From NCBI GenBank assembly GCA_016838945.1, contig JADLKP010000015.1, forward strand, positions 1-20,138: a DNA stretch of 20,138 nucleotides, written 5' to 3'. This document shows positions 9,101-15,165 of this stretch, one piece after another. The notes beneath the pieces are model-generated. The model made no database searches and was not told the DNA's origin. It saw only the letters and a program-made list of their open reading frames with translations. Both the position numbers and the translations under genes were made by a program. Source of the stretch: Methanobrevibacter sp. (GTDB lineage Archaea; Methanobacteriota; Methanobacteria; Methanobacteriales; Methanobacteriaceae). Each line of letters begins with the position of its first letter. Within the stretch, counting starts at the first letter, position 1.

Positions 9101-9891
9101 GCGATATAGTTACCTGGACTCTCATTGTGACTAACTATGGTACAGATGCTGCTATTAATGTAGTGGTAACTGACAAATTACCTAAAGGATTAGTTCACAT
9201 CTCAGATAACTCCCTTGGAGCATACAACCCAGTAACTGGAATCTGGAAAGTAGGAAACCTTGCTAGTGGAGAATCCGCTACATTGAAAATCAAGTCATTA
9301 GTAACAACTACTAATAAGAACATTACCAATTTAGCGACTGTTGATTCTGATACTTACGATCCTGATAAATCAAACAACAAAGCAAACAATTCAACAACTG
9401 TACCTCCAGAATGTGATTTAGTGCTTACTATTGACCCTAATGTCGTGGAAGTAACTGTTGGAGATGAAGTTGAATTCACTGTAACTGTTGTAAACAAAGG
9501 ACCGGACGCTGCAGAAAACGCTACAGCATTTATTGAGATACCTGAAGAGTTAAAGCTCTTAGGATTCAAACCATCTAAAGGAACTTATGATCCTGAAACT
9601 GGTATTTGGACCATAGGAGATTTAGCTCCTGGAGAAAAAGTAACATTAATACTTGATACAGAAGCTTTAGAAACCGGTAAATTTATTGTTAAAGCACACG
9701 TGGTATGTGATACATACGAAACCGACTACACTAACAACAATGATTCCGCTGAAGTGACTGTAATTGAACCTCCAGAACCACCGGTACCTGGCGTACCACC
9801 TCAAGAAATGTACCCAACAGGTAACCCAATCGTATTAGCACTCTTATCCGTGCTCGTAATTGTTGGAATGACTTTGAGAAGGAAAAGTTAA
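142..9891 (+). CDS. Giant adhesin-like surface protein with beta-helix and 20 DUF11-type repeats
   Basis: This 3249-residue protein is secreted and membrane-anchored, probably for attachment or cell-surface display. In order it has: a signal peptide (about 1-28, basic start, hydrophobic core, SxSA cleavage-type end); an Asp/Glu/Ser-rich acidic stretch (about 30-110); a right-handed beta-helix region with 24-25-residue rungs of the type GGAIYI-G-NT-I---F--N (about 300-710); a linker domain; 20 DUF11/Ig-like units (about 867-3209); a proline-rich spacer; and a hydrophobic anchor (3230-3245) ending RRKS. Start choice: an ATG at 130 is in frame, but GAGGA at 132-136 lies 5 nt before the ATG at 142, and nothing resembling a ribosome site precedes 130. 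The frame is open throughout, with no frameshift. The architecture matches Methanobrevibacter adhesin-like proteins; the ligand is unknown. It is monocistronic, with its own promoter and terminator. Confidence 0.95.
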   Translation: MRLKRDLFFTLILFLIIFSISFVSASELTYDSNTDELTTLSVSDVNSIEEDLNDVKLDSVEDNSNDELIDSVDENLDESELNSIDDTSSPSLDLEDEEQDIDEIESNDCLTLNNKAQLLRASNDEDILGAGPYTRDGNVIRFYDDGTVSNIMDAINELNDLINSGTLANGVVCLDGHTFSGSGNLNDRTIRNIWVIGGHDPWDYSKYATFSDTGIAMWFSGTTMDNCRFSNIISVGRLASCSVNYDSGSQTFRGSMSNTIFEYCQSYAQFISYNGNRGNAPSPIQNQTIPLEPGWNGQTYKVTNCQFLYCNQTFNGFEDGHGQFCAALAADFDGCKFINTTSGQHSGAICIADESEWGPGYVPSSIKNCDFINVTSRWFAVYIHGRYSTSPYSGMYGYEVVENCNFINCTGTDEYSAGLGISHDNVYIKNCNFTDNKGGQGTAIMVGGISKDKGSMGDTAFNGDNTKGNNITIIDCTFKNNIATVHACDWPDSTSNGCGGAVYIVGNDTKVINCNFDSNHAEGGNGAAIYVEGLRTNITGTTFTNHESENGTVYIEGDNTNIQGCSFENNKAENGAGVFIEGQNTNIRGSTFDSNNATDGGAIYIDGDNSQIISNTFNKNNVTDQGGALFIQGSGSTINQNAFTYNEAVPASAEGTTGLGGAIYVKGDNTNTNSNTFTNNKARNGSAIYTDGNNFNLQHDIFGENQAWSYLLIITPEPEESLYNESDVNVTVVHVGGDNIINAIHNTASNNQIHFLDVTYWNNYGQTINTGNTVLEPVNGAELSENGTKVYQDDREFEQLIQLMINHEDGEVILPMTDLITNIYGNVTVTLTKPLRPGNYSVYAIHPEDWNYKVIENTSAFRVIPYVDISTDKDSDHDEYYVGDTVIWTITVHNAENGTNATNVTVTDKLPSGFAFVSYVATQGSYDNETGVWTIGNMTNGSTVQLTINSIATFADTYNNIANASSNEEDWNLTNNEDNKTVEVLPVVNLTIDKSVNVDTVYVGENVIFTINVTNNGPSNATMVKVEDVLPEQFEYVTSNDTSFSGNQIMIPKLNVGDSYLFTITAKTLINGTWNNTANATCKENDTVVEDNATVTVLPVVNLTIDKSVDLGHVKVGDTIVFTINVTNNGPSNATNVVIEDVVPEQFNVTGCSDPRFENNKITISYLNKGESIQFTITAIALINGTWNNTANVTCEENDTVVNDTVNVTVDPVVNLTIDKTVDIDHVFVGDTVVFTINVTNNGPSNATVVTIEDIVPEQFHVTGCNDSSYVDNKIIIDQLNKGESYAFTITATALIAGTWNNTANVTCKENDTVVEYNVTVIVDPVVNLTINKTVDNNHVQVGETVVFTINVTNNGPSNATVVTIEDIVPIQFGNVKCNDSRYVGNKIIIDQLNKGESIVFTINATALIAGTWNNTANVTCKENDTVKNDTVNVTVDPVVNLTIDKTVDVDHVHVGDTVVFTINVTNNGPSNATVVTIEDIVPEQFNVTACNDTQFANNKITVDKLNVGESYAFTITATALINGTWNNTANATCEKNDTVVNDTVTVVVDPVVNLTIDKAVDIDHVFVGDTVVFTINVTNNGPSNATVVTIEDIVPEQFNVTACNDTQFANNKITVDKLNVGESYAFTITATALIAGTWNNTANVTCKENDTVINDTVTVIVDPVVNLTINKTVEPGRVKVGETVVFTINVTNNGPSNATMVEITDIVPEQFNVTACNDSAFINNKIIIEKLNVGESYVITINATALIAGTWNNTASVFCAENDTIVNDTVNVTVDPVVNLTIDKAVDNNHVQVGDTIVFTINVTNNGPSNATVVVIEDIVPEQFQVTGCNDTSFNNNKLIIEKLNVGESYAFTITAIALINGTWNNTANVTCDENDTVVNDTVTVIVDPVVNLSINKTVEPGRVYVGETVLFTINITNNGPSNATQVEVTDIVPEQFTNVICNDSRYSNNKIIIAKLNVGESYVFTLNATALINGTWDNIASAFCAENDTVVEDDAIVIVDPVVNLTVNKTVEPGKVYVGETVVFTINVTNNGPSNATMVEITDVVPEQFGNVVCNDTRFENNKIIIERLDVNESIVFTLTATALTNGTWNNTASAFCEENETIVNDTINVTVDPIVDVSTEKTSDKDVYFIDDIAVWTITVHNANNASNATNVKLIESLPSEFEYIGYLTLNGTYDNETKIWDIGFMANGTDAELYIFARAIKVKDNVTNIVSVTCTEKDWNLSNNIANKTVDIIPLPDPEKNVSNSTPYYHDEVLYYLTISNTGNVTYENMLKVIDSLPEGLEFIRTVSIENAEQVGDESIEGQTITWTITNIPAFTKAVITVLVKVNALGNLTNNLTVIGPNGTNQTVNATIDPVPIVDLSTNKTSDKEEYFVDDIVIWSITVHNADNGTNATDVILKDEIPSQFEFINYTATKGTYDKETGIWNISFMENGTDATLTIWTIAKVDASQVTNTANVTCRETDWNLSNNVDNETVEIIPLPDPVKTVSNSTPYYHDIVEYNLTIINDGDIDYTNNLTVVDSLPEGLVFIETVGIVNGKFVGDEVIGTNNVTWVITNISAKTNATIIVKVKVEALGDLTNNLTIIGPNGTNKTVNETVTPVPIVDLSTDKTSDRDEYFVDDIAVWTITVHNADNGTNATNVALEDHIPTQFVFINYTATNGTYDHNTGIWTIGSMGNGTDATLTIWTRAVTPIDEVTNYANVSCYEDEWDLSNNDDEKTVSIIKLPEPQKTVSNTTPYNRDNVTYNLTITNVGNITYTNVLTVIDSLPEGLKFIETVGIDGADLIEEIADGQKITWTITNISAESSAVITVKVLVMDIGNQTNNLTIVGPNGTNSTVNCTIDPVPIADLAVIKINDYSTKVCYNGNNVTWTISVINNGPNDAINSIASDILPAGLIYVSDDSNGAYDPITGIWTIGNLSVGSSATLTIITTVATSNETITNYVNVTSDTYDPDKSNNEDNSSIVVEPEADLGIIKLVSNETVHKGDIVTWTLIVTNYGTDAAINVVVTDKLPKGLVHISDNSLGAYNPVTGIWKVGNLASGESATLKIKSLVTTTNKNITNLATVDSDTYDPDKSNNKANNSTTVPPECDLVLTIDPNVVEVTVGDEVEFTVTVVNKGPDAAENATAFIEIPEELKLLGFKPSKGTYDPETGIWTIGDLAPGEKVTLILDTEALETGKFIVKAHVVCDTYETDYTNNNDSAEVTVIEPPEPPVPGVPPQEMYPTGNPIVLALLSVLVIVGMTLRRKS
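1045..2270 (+). other. Parallel beta-helix (pectate-lyase-like) coding region
   Basis: This part of the surface protein (about residues 302-710) is a ladder of degenerate repeats. The regular rungs run from about 1660 to 2250, each 24-25 residues, with the pattern G-[AG]-[IV]-[YF]-[IV]-x-G-x-N-T-x-I followed by F-x-N-N-x-A. Asparagine and small residues recur at fixed positions, as in right-handed beta-helices of pectate-lyase and polymorphic-outer-membrane-protein type. The first rungs (1045-1480) carry repeated N-C-x-F-x-N-C motifs rich in cysteine. No catalytic acid cluster typical of a lyase was recognised, so a structural or binding stalk is more likely than an enzyme. Confidence 0.75.
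2740..3099 (+). repeat. First DUF11-type unit (120 aa)
   Basis: This is the first Ig-like DUF11 unit of the surface protein, running from VDISTDK to KTVEVLP. It has the family hallmarks VGDTVIWTITVHN, an NATNV--TD-LP strand pair and WTIGNM. It resembles the later odd-numbered units at 6490, 7222 and 7954 (VD-ST-KTSD...WTITVHNA) more than the 339-bp units that directly follow. This suggests the 339-bp array was inserted or amplified between older units of the other kind. Confidence 0.8.
3100..6489 (+). repeat. Ten tandem 339-bp DUF11 units with exact periodicity
   Basis: Ten consecutive 113-codon units begin at 3100, 3439, 3778, 4117, 4456, 4795, 5134, 5473, 5812 and 6151, each starting VVNL and ending about D-P. 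Every boundary is exactly 339 bp from the last, with no indel in 3390 bp. Conserved blocks are VGDTVVFTINVTNNGPSNAT, D-VPEQF, a first Cys, NKI-I-KLN-GES, GTWNNTA and a second Cys before EN-T. Nucleotide identity is high and patchy, the sign of recent duplication and gene conversion. The units lie within one reading frame and encode a probable elongated stalk. Confidence 0.95.
4534..5042 (+). repeat. Pair of identical 170-bp tracts inside adjacent DUF11 units
   Basis: Positions 4534-4703 and 4873-5042 are identical over 170 bp by direct reading and are offset by one 339-bp period. The flanks differ at synonymous sites: AAT versus AAC just before the tract, and TTG versus TTA just after. Identity at silent sites with sharp edges points to a recent gene-conversion or unequal-crossover event rather than selection on the protein. 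Confidence 0.85.
6490..8682 (+). repeat. Three tandem two-domain (about 244 aa) DUF11 super-units
   Basis: Super-units begin at 6490, 7222 and 7954, with lengths 732, 732 and 729 bp. Each joins a V-D-[VL]-ST-KTSD domain with WTITVHNA to a second, different domain beginning PxPxKxVSN-TPY and containing DSLPEGL and GPNGTN. The duplicating unit was therefore a pair of domains, unlike the single-domain 339-bp array just upstream. The third copy is one codon shorter than the other two. Confidence 0.9.
8683..9768 (+). repeat. Three diverged C-terminal DUF11 units
   Basis: Three single units start at about 8683, 9049 and 9409, at spacings of 366 and 360 bp. Shared marks are [IV]-ADL, VTWTI-V-N-G, D-LP-GL, GAY-P-TGIW--GNL--G and SDTYDPDKSNN. 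They are diverged from one another and from the upstream arrays, as expected of older, membrane-proximal units. A Pro-rich spacer and the membrane anchor follow. Confidence 0.85.
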
Positions 9892-9911
9892 ACACAAAAA
9901 CAAAATTTTTA

Positions 9912-9952
9912 ATATGGGAAATTAATTTTTCCCATATATTTTTATCTTTTTT
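9912..9952 (+). terminator. Hairpin terminator of the surface-protein gene
   Basis: A perfect 10-bp stem, ATATGGGAAA (9912-9921) and TTTCCCATAT (9928-9937) with loop TTAATT, is followed by ATTTTTATCTTTTTT. It lies 20 bases after the stop codon. Oligo-T runs alone can terminate archaeal transcription; here both signals are present. Confidence 0.75.
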
Positions 9953-10348
9953 CAGATTTTGAATTTGCAAAAATTAATTATTCTATTTTTAAAAAAATTC
10001 TACTTCCAAAATAAAAATTTCATTTTTTCTAAAAATTTTAACTATAAAAGACCTATTTTTCCTAAAAAAATTACATTAATTTAATCAAAATGTTGAATTA
10101 AATTTTTAAAACAAATTTATCAAACTATCTTTTTATTACTCTTATATCCAAATATATTAAACCATGTCTGTTTTTCAAAAATTATTAAATAAGAGCATAT
10201 ATATATGAATAGGAAGAAAAAGCTAGAAATTGATAAAAAATTATGAATAAAACGGATGAACATTACAAAAGAGAAAAAATAATTAAAATAATAAAAAAAT
10301 TAGAAAATAAAAAAAATGAAATGAATTTTAGAAAATTAATAAAAATGA
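9953..10348. other. AT-rich intergenic region between convergent genes, no supported gene
   Basis: No RNA gene or credible coding sequence is visible. A 13-codon frame (10205-10246) overlaps a 43-codon Lys-rich frame (10243-10374, plus strand), but neither has a ribosome site, and such frames are expected by chance in poly-A DNA. The oligo-A runs around 10291-10320 read as oligo-T on the minus strand and could terminate the gene that ends at 10349. Confidence 0.5.
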
Positions 10349-11893
10349 TCAGTAATACAAAATTCCAAAATTAATGAGTTGAATGGAAATAAACACCAAT
10401 GTAAGAGTGATTACAATAAGATCACCATCTATTTTTTCTAAATGCCTTTTATGATTTATACTAAATATGAATGGAAGCAGAGCAAATAGAGGTAAGAAAT
10501 ATCTAAGTTGCACTCCACTGATATCATTTAGCTGGCCAACAGGAGTCCAAGATAATAAAAATATTACATATGTTTCTAAAATAAGCCCAACAAATACAAT
10601 TAGAGCACCTATTCTAGATTTAATATTAAATTTATCAGTTGGATAAAATAATGATATTGCCCCTATGAACATTATTAAAAATAATGGGGACACTATCCTT
10701 TCTGAGCTAACGAAGCCACCAGTGGCAAAAATTAAATTACAGAAATCAATAGGCAAGTGTAAAAAGGATGCCAACGCATCATGCTTATGAGTAAACATAT
10801 AAGATATCTGATTAGTCATATTAACATCCTTATGTGAAAGCATATAATATCTATGAGAGGCCCAATAATTTGGAACTGAATAATATTTTGACCATAAAAC
10901 CGCTGAAATTGTTAAAACTATTAATCCTAAAAGACAATATATGTATCCCCTATCTTTGAAATTCTCTCTCGGAACAAATAATATTAAAAATGGCAATAAT
11001 AGAAGACTAATCTTACAAAAAACCATTAATAAACTGATGATAAAGAAAATTACTAAATCTTTATTAGTTAAACTGTATTTAGGGGCAGAATACATATAAA
11101 AGAAATAGGCTATTAACAGTATGGCCAATCCATTTATCATTGCATCGATACTCACCGTACTTGATAGATATATCATTGTTGGCAAACAAGCTATTGCCAA
11201 CAAAGGAACCTTTAATATAGGTGTTTTTTTAATTGCTATGGCAACAATACCTGCATAAAATAGCAGATTAGTTATTCTACCTAACCATAATAACCAAATA
11301 GCATCCATATCAAATAACTTTGCAATAGATATGCCAATAGATTGGGGAATATAACCATAAAATGGATTTTGAGCAAATGAAGAGTTAAATTGAGTATTTA
11401 CAGAATAATTAATTGGATTCCAATATAAACTACTATTAAAAATCGTAGCGTTTTTTTTATGAATTTTATACCATCCAGTTTTTATTTGGGAATATCCATC
11501 ACCTAAAAGATCATGACTAGATTGTATTGTAGGATAATAGGAGTTATCTATATAAGTTGGAACAAGAATCCCTTCTGACGTCATTTCTGACCTAATGAAA
11601 TGTTCAAATTCATCAGGCCCACCTAATACAGGATTTAAGAAACAGAACATCAATCCAAAAACTATAATTATAACAAAGGCAACTTTATATAAGTCATCTT
11701 GGTTGCCATAATGGGAATAAACTGCAATGGAAATAATACTTAAAATAGATACAGCGATAAAAATTAATAATTCCATTTTTGGATGGGCATAATTTCCAGC
11801 ATCCATCATATAAAATAAAGAGCAAATAATTAAAACCAAATAAACAAGAACATAATATTTTGATTTGATTAAATTATTTTCGATTATGCCCAA
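10349..11893 (-). CDS. DUF2142-type polytopic membrane protein (possible GT-C-like glycosyltransferase)
   Basis: This is a 514-residue integral membrane protein with about 11-13 hydrophobic segments. After the first three comes the extracytoplasmic motif GGPDEFEHF (residues 91-99), followed by a loop (about 100-190) with several N-x-S/T sites. Near the C-terminus is LRYFLP (about 463-468). The PDE--H motif after the early segments and the late RY--P motif are hallmarks of DUF2142 predicted membrane proteins, whose layout recalls GT-C glycosyltransferases with an acidic motif in the first outer loop. Activity is not established. The start is TTG at 11893, supported by GAGGGTGAT (11903-11911) 9 nt upstream. 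The gene is alone, convergent with the surface-protein gene and separated from the ECF genes by over 300 bp. A role in cell-surface glycan or glycoprotein assembly is inference. Confidence 0.8.
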   Translation of the reverse strand: MGIIENNLIKSKYYVLVYLVLIICSLFYMMDAGNYAHPKMELLIFIAVSILSIISIAVYSHYGNQDDLYKVAFVIIIVFGLMFCFLNPVLGGPDEFEHFIRSEMTSEGILVPTYIDNSYYPTIQSSHDLLGDGYSQIKTGWYKIHKKNATIFNSSLYWNPINYSVNTQFNSSFAQNPFYGYIPQSIGISIAKLFDMDAIWLLWLGRITNLLFYAGIVAIAIKKTPILKVPLLAIACLPTMIYLSSTVSIDAMINGLAILLIAYFFYMYSAPKYSLTNKDLVIFFIISLLMVFCKISLLLLPFLILFVPRENFKDRGYIYCLLGLIVLTISAVLWSKYYSVPNYWASHRYYMLSHKDVNMTNQISYMFTHKHDALASFLHLPIDFCNLIFATGGFVSSERIVSPLFLIMFIGAISLFYPTDKFNIKSRIGALIVFVGLILETYVIFLLSWTPVGQLNDISGVQLRYFLPLFALLPFIFSINHKRHLEKIDGDLIVITLTLVFISIQLINFGILYY

Positions 11894-11902
11894 ATTAATA
11901 AT

Positions 11903-11971
11903 ATCACCCTCAATTGTTTTTAAAACTGTTAACTAATGATAATTTTATTTGTGTAATTATATAAATTTTTT
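11903..11971 (-). promoter_or_regulatory. Promoter and ribosome site of the DUF2142-type gene
   Basis: On the minus strand a good archaeal TATA box, TTTATATAA, occupies 11965-11957, preceded by an A-run suited to a BRE. Transcription would start near 11932-11935, leaving a leader of about 40 nt. The ribosome site GAGGGTGAT (11911-11903) lies 9 nt before the TTG start and settles the start choice. Confidence 0.55.
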
Positions 11972-12093
11972 TATAAGGAGTACTAATTATAAAAAGAGAT
12001 TTAATTAAATATGTTTTTAATAAAAAAGATTATCATCCTAGCAAAAAATAAAATTTATGAATTAAAATAAGATTAAGAAAATAAGGATGAAAA
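11972..12093. other. AT-rich spacer, nothing recognisable
   Basis: This part of the 323-bp gap between the DUF2142-type gene and the ECF operon holds only very short A-rich frames (for example 19 codons at about 12010). I see no RNA gene or conserved site in it. Confidence 0.4.
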
Positions 12094-12099
12094 AAGAAT

Positions 12100-12134
12100 A
12101 AAAAAAGAATTGCATGAAAAGATTAAACTTTTCA
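12100..12134 (-). terminator. Candidate terminator of the ECF operon
   Basis: A 7-bp stem, TGAAAAG (12115-12121) and CTTTTCA (12128-12134) with a 6-nt loop, is followed on the minus strand by a run of seven T (complement of 12101-12107) and more T-rich sequence. It lies about 80 nt past the ecfA stop. The stem is AT-rich, so confidence is moderate. Confidence 0.4.
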
Positions 12135-12216
12135 AAAAATATAAATTATTTAATAGATTTTAGAATTAAATCAATCATTAGTTGTAAATGTTATAAAAAT
12201 TTATAAAATAGAAAAA

Positions 12217-13659
12217 TTAATTCCTTAAGAAAAACTTCTTCAATTTTTCCTCATTTATTTTATAACTATCAATTATCTCACCATCTTCCATATGAAGTAT
12301 GTGAGAACAGGTTTCCATAATCAATTCATAATCATGAGTGATGATGAAAGAACTCACTCCAACACTTTGAAGAAACCTTAAGTTTTCACTTACACTCATC
12401 ATATTCTTTAAATCCAATCCACTTGTAGGTTCATCAAATATCAATATCTCTTTTCCAGACGCAATAGCTGATGCAATAGCCACTCGTTGCTTTTCCCCAC
12501 CTGATAAAGCCATTGGATGAACATCTTTTAAATGAATTAAATTTAAATCAGTTAAGATATGCTCTGCAAGACCAATATTCTCTTCATCCATACTCAATAA
12601 AACCTCATCAATGACACTTTCTGAAAACAGTTGGTGATTAACATCCTGCATAACAATGTAAGTCTTTTTTAATCTATCTTTTCTTTTTAAGACTTGATTA
12701 TCGTAGATAAGTTCTCCTTTGCAAGATCTTTTAAGGCCACATAAACAGTTGGCAAATGTTGATTTTCCTGCACCATTCCTTCCAATGATTGCAATAATTT
12801 CATTTTTCGGAATTTTTAGATAATCAATATTTAGAACTTGCCTTTTACCATATTTAAAATTGAAATTCTTGAGTTCTAAAAATTCGTTATTAGACAAATA
12901 ATATTCATTTCTTTTTGGGCTTAGCTTTTCCAAGTTCAATTGCCTTAAGCCTAACTTCCTATGATTAACTCCTTTAAATTCATCTATAGACCATTGCCAT
13001 GAAATTTTTCCATTTTCTAAAAATATCACTCTATCTACAACATCTGGTAAAAAGAACAATTTATGCTCGGCAATGATAACTGTTTTCTTCTGCTCTTTCC
13101 ACTTTTTGATTATTTCCTCAAATTGCCAACTAGACTGAGAATCCAAATTGGAGGAAGGCTCATCCAATACTAAAACTTCTGGAAAAACAGCAGATACGGA
13201 AGCACAAGCAATTTTCTGTTTTTCACCGCCAGATAATTTAAAAAGATTATTATCCAGCAAATTTTCTATATCAAAATCATTGACGACTATATCAATCCTT
13301 TTTTTAATTTCATTTTCTTCAAGCCCCAAATTTTCACATCCGAATACCAATTCACTCGTTGTATCTACATTAAAAAACTGTGTTTTTGGATTTTGAAAAA
13401 CAGAGCCAATATGTTCCGCTAATTTATAGATAGGCAAATTGCTTACAAGAGTGTCATTTAAAAAAGCCTTTCCATAAAGGTCCCCTGTAAAGAAATTAGG
13501 GATAAGTCCATTTAAAATACGTGTCAATGTTGTCTTGCCACAACCAGACTCCCCGCATAACAATATGACTTCACCCTCTTTGATATTAATATTAATATCA
13601 TTCAAACTATTTTCATTCCTATTATTATATGAAAAATTAAGATTTTCTATTCTAAACAT
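12217..13659 (-). CDS. ecfA: ECF transporter ATPase, fused double ABC domain
   Basis: This 480-residue cytoplasmic ATPase carries both nucleotide-binding domains of an energy-coupling-factor importer in one chain. Domain 1 has Walker A GESGCGKTT (36-44), signature LSGGEKQ (142-148), Walker B LVLDEP (163-168) and switch His199. Domain 2 has GRNGAGKST (293-301), LSGGEKQ (385-391), IFDEP (407-411) and His442. Both sites look catalytically complete. The FQNP motif (89-92) in domain 1 is typical of ECF ATPases. AGGAGAGG (13673-13666) precedes the ATG. The gene lies 28 nt downstream of ecfT, in an S-T-A order that forms a dedicated (group I-like) ECF module. It powers uptake of whatever the S component binds. 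The fused form replaces separate EcfA and EcfA' proteins. Confidence 0.92.
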   Translation of the reverse strand: MFRIENLNFSYNNRNENSLNDININIKEGEVILLCGESGCGKTTLTRILNGLIPNFFTGDLYGKAFLNDTLVSNLPIYKLAEHIGSVFQNPKTQFFNVDTTSELVFGCENLGLEENEIKKRIDIVVNDFDIENLLDNNLFKLSGGEKQKIACASVSAVFPEVLVLDEPSSNLDSQSSWQFEEIIKKWKEQKKTVIIAEHKLFFLPDVVDRVIFLENGKISWQWSIDEFKGVNHRKLGLRQLNLEKLSPKRNEYYLSNNEFLELKNFNFKYGKRQVLNIDYLKIPKNEIIAIIGRNGAGKSTFANCLCGLKRSCKGELIYDNQVLKRKDRLKKTYIVMQDVNHQLFSESVIDEVLLSMDEENIGLAEHILTDLNLIHLKDVHPMALSGGEKQRVAIASAIASGKEILIFDEPTSGLDLKNMMSVSENLRFLQSVGVSSFIITHDYELIMETCSHILHMEDGEIIDSYKINEEKLKKFFLRN

Positions 13660-13687
13660 TTAAAGCCTCTCCTAAAAAAATAAGAAA

Positions 13688-14425
13688 TCAAATACTGAGA
13701 ACACTCCTTAAGAAGTAGAATGCATAAATTCCAAAGCCAAACAAAGAAACAATAATCACCAAATAATCAAAAATGTTAAATTTTGCATCCACTAAATGTG
13801 TTCTTTTTTTAGGGCTGCTGAATCCTCTTGTAAGAGAAGCTGCAGACAAATCATCACTTGTTTTAACCGCACTAATCAAAATAGGAATCATATAGAATTC
13901 AACCATTTTCAAAGGATTCCTCAAAGATTTGAAATTTAAACCAAACCCCCTCATTTTCATTGCATTTGTTATTGATTTGATTTCTTCATAAACAGATGGA
14001 ATGTACCTAAAAACAACTGAAACTGGGATAGTGATATCTTTTGGAACACCACTTCTTTCCATTGAAGCGATAAATTCACTTACCTTTGTTGAAACCAATG
14101 TATAATATCCCATCAAAATAATAGGCAGCATTCTGGATGAAGTATAACTAAAAGCAATTAGAATAAATGAAACCAAACCAGTAGCCGTCGGAAGCAAGCA
14201 AATCTGAATATACTTTGCTAGAACGTATACCAAAATATATATTATGGCTGTTTTTTTATGATTTGAACAGAATAAACAAATAAATGGAATTAAAACTAAA
14301 ATTCCACTTATATATAATGGTGCATCATTAAAAACCATAAAACTTAAAATCACAAGGAGGAAAATTTTTGTTCGTGGATCTAAGTTAAAAAATGTTTTTT
14401 GATTATTGTTTAGTCCTAATTCCAT
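13688..14425 (-). CDS. ecfT: ECF transporter transmembrane component EcfT
   Basis: This 245-residue membrane protein of the CbiQ/EcfT family couples the two ATPase domains to the S component. It begins with the LDPRTK motif (15-20) seen at the start of EcfT proteins and has about five hydrophobic segments. It carries the two coupling-helix signatures AMKMRG (155-160) and ASLTRG (196-201), both of the A-x-x-x-R-G form that docks into the ATPases. Length is usual for the family. AGGTGAG (14437-14431) sits 5-6 nt before the ATG. Neighbours are the S component (73-nt gap) and the fused ATPase (28-nt gap), so the three genes are almost certainly co-transcribed. Confidence 0.92.
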   Translation of the reverse strand: MELGLNNNQKTFFNLDPRTKIFLLVILSFMVFNDAPLYISGILVLIPFICLFCSNHKKTAIIYILVYVLAKYIQICLLPTATGLVSFILIAFSYTSSRMLPIILMGYYTLVSTKVSEFIASMERSGVPKDITIPVSVVFRYIPSVYEEIKSITNAMKMRGFGLNFKSLRNPLKMVEFYMIPILISAVKTSDDLSAASLTRGFSSPKKRTHLVDAKFNIFDYLVIIVSLFGFGIYAFYFLRSVLSI

Positions 14426-14498
14426 TAAATCTCACCTAATTTTTTATTGCTTTGAATTCACATTTAATTATTTTTTCGATTTTTTTTCTTTATTTCAA

Positions 14499-15080
14499 CT
14501 AAGCAATACCTGCTTTTTCAAAATGTTTTTTCAATACTATTTTTCCTATATATGCACTTATCATACCACAAATAACTGTTAAAATGCATAGCACAATTAA
14601 TGTCTCATTTGTAAGGAATGGTGCAATGGTATTCACATAACCCGCTCCCATAGAAGCTTTCATAGAACTCATATAGTAATCTCTTAAGATGAAAAAGGGC
14701 AGCATATTACCCATTATCCCCAAGATAAAAACACCATGACTGATAATTGAATTTTTTAAGGAGGAATAATTTCCCATTTTTAAAATGCAATCAGCAACAA
14801 ATGCACATAATGTAAATACCAGTATAGGCACCCAAGTGTGGCCTGAGAGGAACATCACAATACCTAAAATCAAACCCATTAAAGTCACCATTCCAAATTT
14901 GTTAACTCTTGTCAAGAATAGCATATATGGAATTCCACAAATCAATGCAGCTAAAATAGGAAGTGTCAGCATTAGAATAGGAATATAACCTAACATTCCA
15001 AATATAAATATCAATACAATCAAAATCACTGAAAAAATACCTACAGTAATCAAATCTTTTACATTTAACCTTTCATTCAT
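14499..15080 (-). CDS. ECF transporter S component, MptD/Trep_Strep-like family
   Basis: This 193-residue protein has six predicted membrane segments (about 10-30, 32-53, 62-80, 83-100, 115-135, 160-185), as expected for a substrate-binding S component. The N-terminus (VKDLITVGIFSVI) followed by GMLGYIPI is what I recall of the MptD/Trep_Strep family (TIGR02185), whose members sit beside EcfT, EcfA and pairs of exporter-fold ABC proteins in Firmicutes; this recall was not checked. AAGGAG (15093-15088) is 7 nt from the ATG. The substrate is unknown. Because the neighbours resemble YbtPQ/IrtAB and the upstream operator looks metal-responsive, a metal chelate or metallophore-related compound is my inference. 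Vitamin uptake, common for other S families, remains possible. Confidence 0.85.
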   Translation of the reverse strand: MNERLNVKDLITVGIFSVILIVLIFIFGMLGYIPILMLTLPILAALICGIPYMLFLTRVNKFGMVTLMGLILGIVMFLSGHTWVPILVFTLCAFVADCILKMGNYSSLKNSIISHGVFILGIMGNMLPFFILRDYYMSSMKASMGAGYVNTIAPFLTNETLIVLCILTVICGMISAYIGKIVLKKHFEKAGIA

Positions 15081-15111
15081 ATTTTTTCTCCTTAATTCTT
15101 ATTTAAAGTGG

Positions 15112-15135
15112 ATGAAAACTTTCATTTTTATGAAA
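15112..15135. repeat. Alternating ATGAAA / TTTCAT half-sites upstream of the S-component gene
   Basis: Three half-sites alternate in orientation: ATGAAA (15112-15117), TTTCAT (15120-15125) and ATGAAA (15130-15135), making two overlapping palindromes about 30 nt upstream of the S-component start codon. They could be an operator or an RNA hairpin in the leader. No known regulator motif is recognised. Confidence 0.4.
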
Positions 15136-15165
15136 ATAAAAAATTCAGATTAAAAATAAGAGGAA

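Noticed and set aside
10243..10374. 43-codon Lys/Asn-rich plus-strand frame, with a 13-codon frame overlapping upstream by ATGA
   Set aside because: No ribosome site, composition expected in poly-A DNA, and its end overlaps the terminal codons of the convergent membrane-protein gene.
13148..13396. 82-codon plus-strand frame opposite the first ATPase domain of EcfA
   Set aside because: It lies wholly antisense to conserved Walker B and signature codons; shadow frame.
14426..14440. TTAGG-like half-site before ecfT as a second metal box
   Set aside because: Only one arm is present and it coincides with the AGGTGAG ribosome site, which explains it.
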